In this document: positions 61,330-64,000 of the stretch, in pieces | Layout: every line of letters begins with the position of its first letter | How positions within the stretch are numbered: position 1 is the stretch's first letter | Source: Pseudevernia furfuracea | Lineage: Eukaryota; Ascomycota; Lecanoromycetes; Lecanorales; Parmeliaceae | Assembly (NCBI GenBank): GCA_022315425.1 | Contig: JAIUPT010000034.1 | Location: 248,001-312,000, forward strand | Length of the DNA stretch: 64,000 bases | Direction: 5' to 3' | The notes under the pieces: model-generated | Databases searched by the model: none | What the model was told of the DNA's origin: nothing | What the model saw: the letters and a program-made list of their open reading frames with translations, nothing else | Made by a program: the position numbers and the translations under genes

Positions 61330-61589
61330 GCAGAGAGCCACATACCAAACTCGCCCGTCGCCTCCGTACATCAGATCCTTACCCTTGCCTTGGTTGAGCA
61401 CGCCAGGAGAAAGAAAGTGCTACCCGATTCCTAAACACCGAAATCTAGAATATTCTCAATACCACCATTCTCAACATCAAAGAACTCAATCCCAGCGGCA
61501 GAGACCCACATATCAAACTCGCCTGTCGCCTCCACATTTCAGATCCTCACCCCTGCCTTGGTTGAGCACGCCAGGAGAAAGAAAGTGCT
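61330..61589 (+). repeat. 92-bp direct duplication in the element leader
   Basis: Copies at 61,330-61,421 and 61,498-61,589, about 90% identical, 168 bp apart; the last 35 bp (GGTTGAGCACGCCAGGAGAA and onward) are identical. Two overlapping open frames here owe their length to the duplication and are not called as genes. Could be a packaging or translation-control element of the leader. Confidence 0.85.
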
Positions 61590-62038
61590 CCGTTCCGTTT
61601 CGATTCATAAAAAATTTTCACAACCACACATCCAACCCCAGCTCTGAACGTCTCATTTCAAGGAAAAAACGTTCCAAAACACAGGGTTTTCACGGCGCCC
61701 AATTCGGTTAAGAAACGCCTTCACAGGACCCTCCGCAAGAAAACCTTCTCTGGGCTGATACTCCTTCTCCCCCCGCAAAATCAGCCCCGCCTCGCCTTCA
61801 CACCCGAATTTGCCAACAAATCACCCCCTCAGGATAACACCGTCACAAAGAACACACTTCAAAGCATTCACATTCTTTGCGAGGTGTCAAACGGCTAGCA
61901 AATAAAAAAGTTGCATTAGAAACAAAGAAAATCGGTTCCCCGCAACACTCCCAACACCAAAACTTCTACCCCAATTTCTACGAAAACTCGCTCCCTCCCT
62001 CCCACAAATCGACCTCTTAACTGAGTACTCGATTAATC

Positions 62039-63481
62039 ATGAAGTCCTACGAAGAACGACTCGCTACATTCTCTTCTTGGCCACATACCTTTTCATTTCC
62101 GCAACCAAAAGAATTTGCCGCGGCTGCATTCGTCTATGCCCCTACAAAAGAATGTCATGATAATGTACAATGCAATGATTGTGCAATCAATCTTGACAGC
62201 TGGAAAGAAGACGATAACGCACTCATACAGCATCTACGTCGATCGCCCAAATGTGCCTCTGCCATAAAAATGAGGCGAGAATGGGTGAAAACGATTCTCG
62301 ACGCTCCCAAATTAAGTATTCAAGCCGAGGAAGCTCAAGAAGCTGCTGAGAAAGAAGCTCAAAAAGCTGCTCAAAAAGAAGCTCAAAGACCCACCCCAAC
62401 GCCTCGGGATATTGGGTTCTTTGATCCCTCCCTGCAATTCGACTTTCCAGAACTCCGCCTATACCATGACATTGACGAGTTCGCCAAGCATATTCTACAG
62501 TGTGCGGACCAGTACCGTCAGATTGACATCCTAGAGTTGATTCCCAAATGTCTTCGTGGTCAGGCATTTGCATGGAGTCAGAGCATTCAGCTGAAAGATG
62601 TAACTCTCGCCAAGTACATGAAGGTTTTGACAGTCAAATTCAGAAAACCTTCGGCGGCTGCACAAGAGACTCCAAAACCAGCTTCCCAAACAGCTCCGCA
62701 AATGCCTCAAGAATATCATAAATGCACTGTCTGCTCAGCATCATTCTCGTCCATCAGCCGGCTGTTAACCCATAGCCAAATGGTCACCTGCAACAAGGCC
62801 TCTTGCAAGCACTGCGAGGGAACCTTCGAGTCAAAGAATCAGCTGCATAAGCACCTCCGGAACGAATGTCAAAACTCGACTTCTCAAGGCAAGAGCAAAG
62901 CGCCTCATAAATCTAGCCTATCATCACTCACCACCGCTGAGAGCACTACTTCTTCTGCTGAGTGCGCTACTTCTTCACCACCCTCAGCCTTACCTGAGTA
63001 CCGAGCAGTCTCACCTTCACCGCCTACATACGAGACTGCATCAAAAAACTACCTTACAGTGGCTGACCTCTACATGCGGTATGCACCTCTCAAGTCAGCC
63101 GTATCCTCAAGGATTCGCCATCCTCCCATTACTTGTTCCAGGACCGTTCTTCCCACACTCACAGTCAAGGATTTGTATGAGAAGTTTCATGGGAAAGAGA
63201 ATCCAGTCATTTCTGCAGTCAAATGGACCCCTGCCCATGGGCGCCAAATCGGGTTTAGCGCAGTCAAACCAGCATGCGTTGCAAAGACCCCGGCAATCGA
63301 CTCAAATTTGGTCCCTCACAAGGGCGCCAAGACTCGTTTTTTCACTCAGGCAAAAACGAGTGCTCAGCGACTGAATTCTCAACAACAACCCCATATGACA
63401 ACTACCTTCTTCGCCTCGCCCCGAGCTATAGTCTATGGCTGCCGACGACGCCATAGCCGGAGGCCCCAAGCGTGTTGTTGA
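62039..63481 (+). CDS. BIR-domain Gag-like protein of an LTR element
   Basis: 480 residues from ATG 62,039, no intron needed. Residues 7-72 are a BIR domain: RLATFSSWPHTFSFPQP, FAAAAFVYAP, then zinc ligands C45, C48, H65 and C72 with the exact BIR spacing C-x2-C-x16-H-x6-C (VQCNDC, DSW, HLRRSPKC). Residues ~95-120 are an Ala/Gln/Glu helix. Residues ~135-205 (LRLYHDIDEFAKHILQCADQ, LIPKCLRGQAFAWSQSI) resemble a retrotransposon Gag capsid helical region. Residues ~228-285 hold two C2HC fingers (CTVCSASF...H...C and CKHCEGTF...HKHLRNEC). The rest is Ser/Pro-rich with two related motifs, LTVADLYMRYAP and LTVKDLYEKFHGK, seen in Gag-like proteins of fungal elements. BIR domains otherwise mark IAPs and Bir1/survivin; here it is probably a captured nucleoprotein or host-interaction module. 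Function is inferred only. Confidence 0.88.
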   Translation: MKSYEERLATFSSWPHTFSFPQPKEFAAAAFVYAPTKECHDNVQCNDCAINLDSWKEDDNALIQHLRRSPKCASAIKMRREWVKTILDAPKLSIQAEEAQEAAEKEAQKAAQKEAQRPTPTPRDIGFFDPSLQFDFPELRLYHDIDEFAKHILQCADQYRQIDILELIPKCLRGQAFAWSQSIQLKDVTLAKYMKVLTVKFRKPSAAAQETPKPASQTAPQMPQEYHKCTVCSASFSSISRLLTHSQMVTCNKASCKHCEGTFESKNQLHKHLRNECQNSTSQGKSKAPHKSSLSSLTTAESTTSSAECATSSPPSALPEYRAVSPSPPTYETASKNYLTVADLYMRYAPLKSAVSSRIRHPPITCSRTVLPTLTVKDLYEKFHGKENPVISAVKWTPAHGRQIGFSAVKPACVAKTPAIDSNLVPHKGAKTRFFTQAKTSAQRLNSQQQPHMTTTFFASPRAIVYGCRRRHSRRPQACC

Positions 63482-63560
63482 TGACGTCGTCGCCCTCGGT
63501 GGATTTGGTCCCAGGGAGAAGACCACCCAGCTGCCCCAGAAGGATTTGATATTGGTTTAA
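63435..63560 (+). CDS. Overlapping 41-codon ORF at the 3' end of the BIR-Gag gene
   Basis: ATG 63,435 to TAA 63,558-63,560 in the +1 frame relative to the BIR-Gag ORF, overlapping its last 47 bases: MAADDAIAGGPKRVVDDVVA then LGGFGPREKTTQLP. Protein-like composition, but short, and no homology recognised; it might be the remnant of a longer second ORF. Low confidence. Confidence 0.2.
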   Translation: MAADDAIAGGPKRVVDDVVALGGFGPREKTTQLPQKDLILV

Positions 63561-63910
63561 GATTTAAGGTTCGGGCGGTTCGGAAGGCCTCAGCCAATCA
63601 CAGGCCTTCATTCAGCAACTTTCTTCTCCGGCCGCAAATCCAATATCAGCTGCCCAGCCTACACCAAAAACCATTCTTGGCCACCATTTCTTCAACTCTT
63701 CACCAATGGAGGCCATTCCAGCACCCCTGCAACCGCATGACGTCATGCTAGCGACATGGCATCGCCAAGACGTCACCGGAGAGACTTGGGATCAGCACTG
63801 CGGCTGAGGATTGCGCCGGCGGGCACCATGTTTCTGCTTTTGTTCTTTCTTCCACATGCATAGCGAGCGACTATGAGCGAGCGACTACAGCCATGAGGAC
63901 ATGTCTTTTC

Positions 63911-63925
63911 GGAGGGGGGGGGTAG
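63911..63925 (+). promoter_or_regulatory. Polypurine tract of the BIR element
   Basis: GGAGGGGGGGGGTAG immediately before the 3' LTR, the site where plus-strand DNA synthesis is primed in LTR retroelements. It confirms the LTR boundary and orientation. Confidence 0.85.
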
Positions 63926-64000
63926 TGTTACGAGCGTACCCCGCATCCCTTTGACACATGCCTTCCTTTGACACTTCCCTTTTAGGCTTAGCGTGTCTTG
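63926..64000 (+). repeat. 3' LTR, truncated by window end
   Basis: First 75 bp visible; matches the start of the 5' LTR with a few substitutions and small indels (for example CCCGCATCCCTTTGACACAT against CTCGCATCCTTGACACAC). Confidence 0.9.

Larger units (their letters stand above)
60863..64000 (+). mobile_element. Non-autonomous LTR element encoding a BIR-Gag protein (runs off the right edge)
   Basis: 5' LTR at 60,863-61,046, interior 61,047-63,925, 3' LTR from 63,926. Both LTRs begin TGTTACGAGCGTACC and are in the same orientation; their shared 75 bp differ at several positions, so the copy is not brand new. A G-rich polypurine tract directly precedes the 3' LTR. The interior has a ~1-kb leader, one long ORF and a ~440-bp 3' UTR; there is no protease, RT, RNase H or integrase. 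The sequence after the 5' LTR (CTATAACAAGCTCATT) does not match a usual tRNA primer site starting TGG. Inserted into the Gypsy gag and free of strong RIP. The left flank is GAGTT; the right flank is outside the window. Confidence 0.88.

Noticed and set aside
61168..61711. Two overlapping frames (88 and 163 codons) in the leader of the BIR element
   Set aside because: Their length comes from the 92-bp duplication; the two frames use the same repeat in different registers and show no domain.

Overview
The window is nuclear DNA from a filamentous ascomycete (Pezizomycotina). Reasons: genes carry short GT/AG introns of about 45-105 bp; the families are fungal (fungal rhodopsin-like 7-TM proteins, a Pho85-type cyclin, a siderophore transporter of the TRI12/MFS type); and there is a sharply bounded AT-rich compartment of retroelements carrying the G-to-A/C-to-T damage expected of repeat-induced point mutation (RIP). 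I cannot tell Dothideomycetes from Leotiomycetes by sequence alone.

Layout. 0-23 kb is a gene-bearing GC-balanced stretch: a cupin gene cut by the left edge (minus), a fungal rhodopsin-like membrane protein (minus), an Rqt4/TRIP4-type zinc-finger protein (plus), a 97-residue membrane/coiled-coil protein (minus) divergent from a histidine phosphatase of the SHB17 type (plus), a Pho85-type cyclin (minus) and fumarase (plus). 23.5-26.7 kb is a decayed block with a broken carboxylesterase and a possible permease relic between two inverted repeats. 27-36 kb holds intact SMC5 (plus), a second rhodopsin-like gene (minus) and a catalase-like haem protein (plus). 36-48.3 kb is a decay zone: a broken F-box gene, a broken glycosyltransferase, a broken monocarboxylate-type transporter, one intact nine-exon siderophore transporter, and a second F-box relic. 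A 0.6-kb MITE at 48.3-48.9 kb marks the edge of the AT-rich region.

49-64 kb is a transposon nest. 49.06-54.33 kb is extremely AT-rich RIP debris containing a solo LTR with a 5-bp target duplication and a separate inverted-repeat relic. 54.33-60.86 kb is a RIP-damaged Ty3/Gypsy element (minus; Gag zinc knuckle, protease, RT, integrase all recognisable). An undamaged Tc1/mariner element (57,900-59,393) sits inside its RT, and a second LTR element (from 60,863, running off the right edge) sits inside its gag. That last element has no RT or integrase. It encodes one 480-residue protein that joins a textbook-spaced BIR (IAP/survivin-type) zinc domain to a Gag-like segment and two C2HC fingers. 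This is the most unusual object in the window.

Working together: the housekeeping genes (FUM1, SMC5, Rqt4, SHB17-type phosphatase, cyclin) are independent. The transporter region contains one intact siderophore exporter/importer candidate beside a dead transporter whose upstream DNA holds two iron-GATA-like motifs. Decay increases toward the transposon block.
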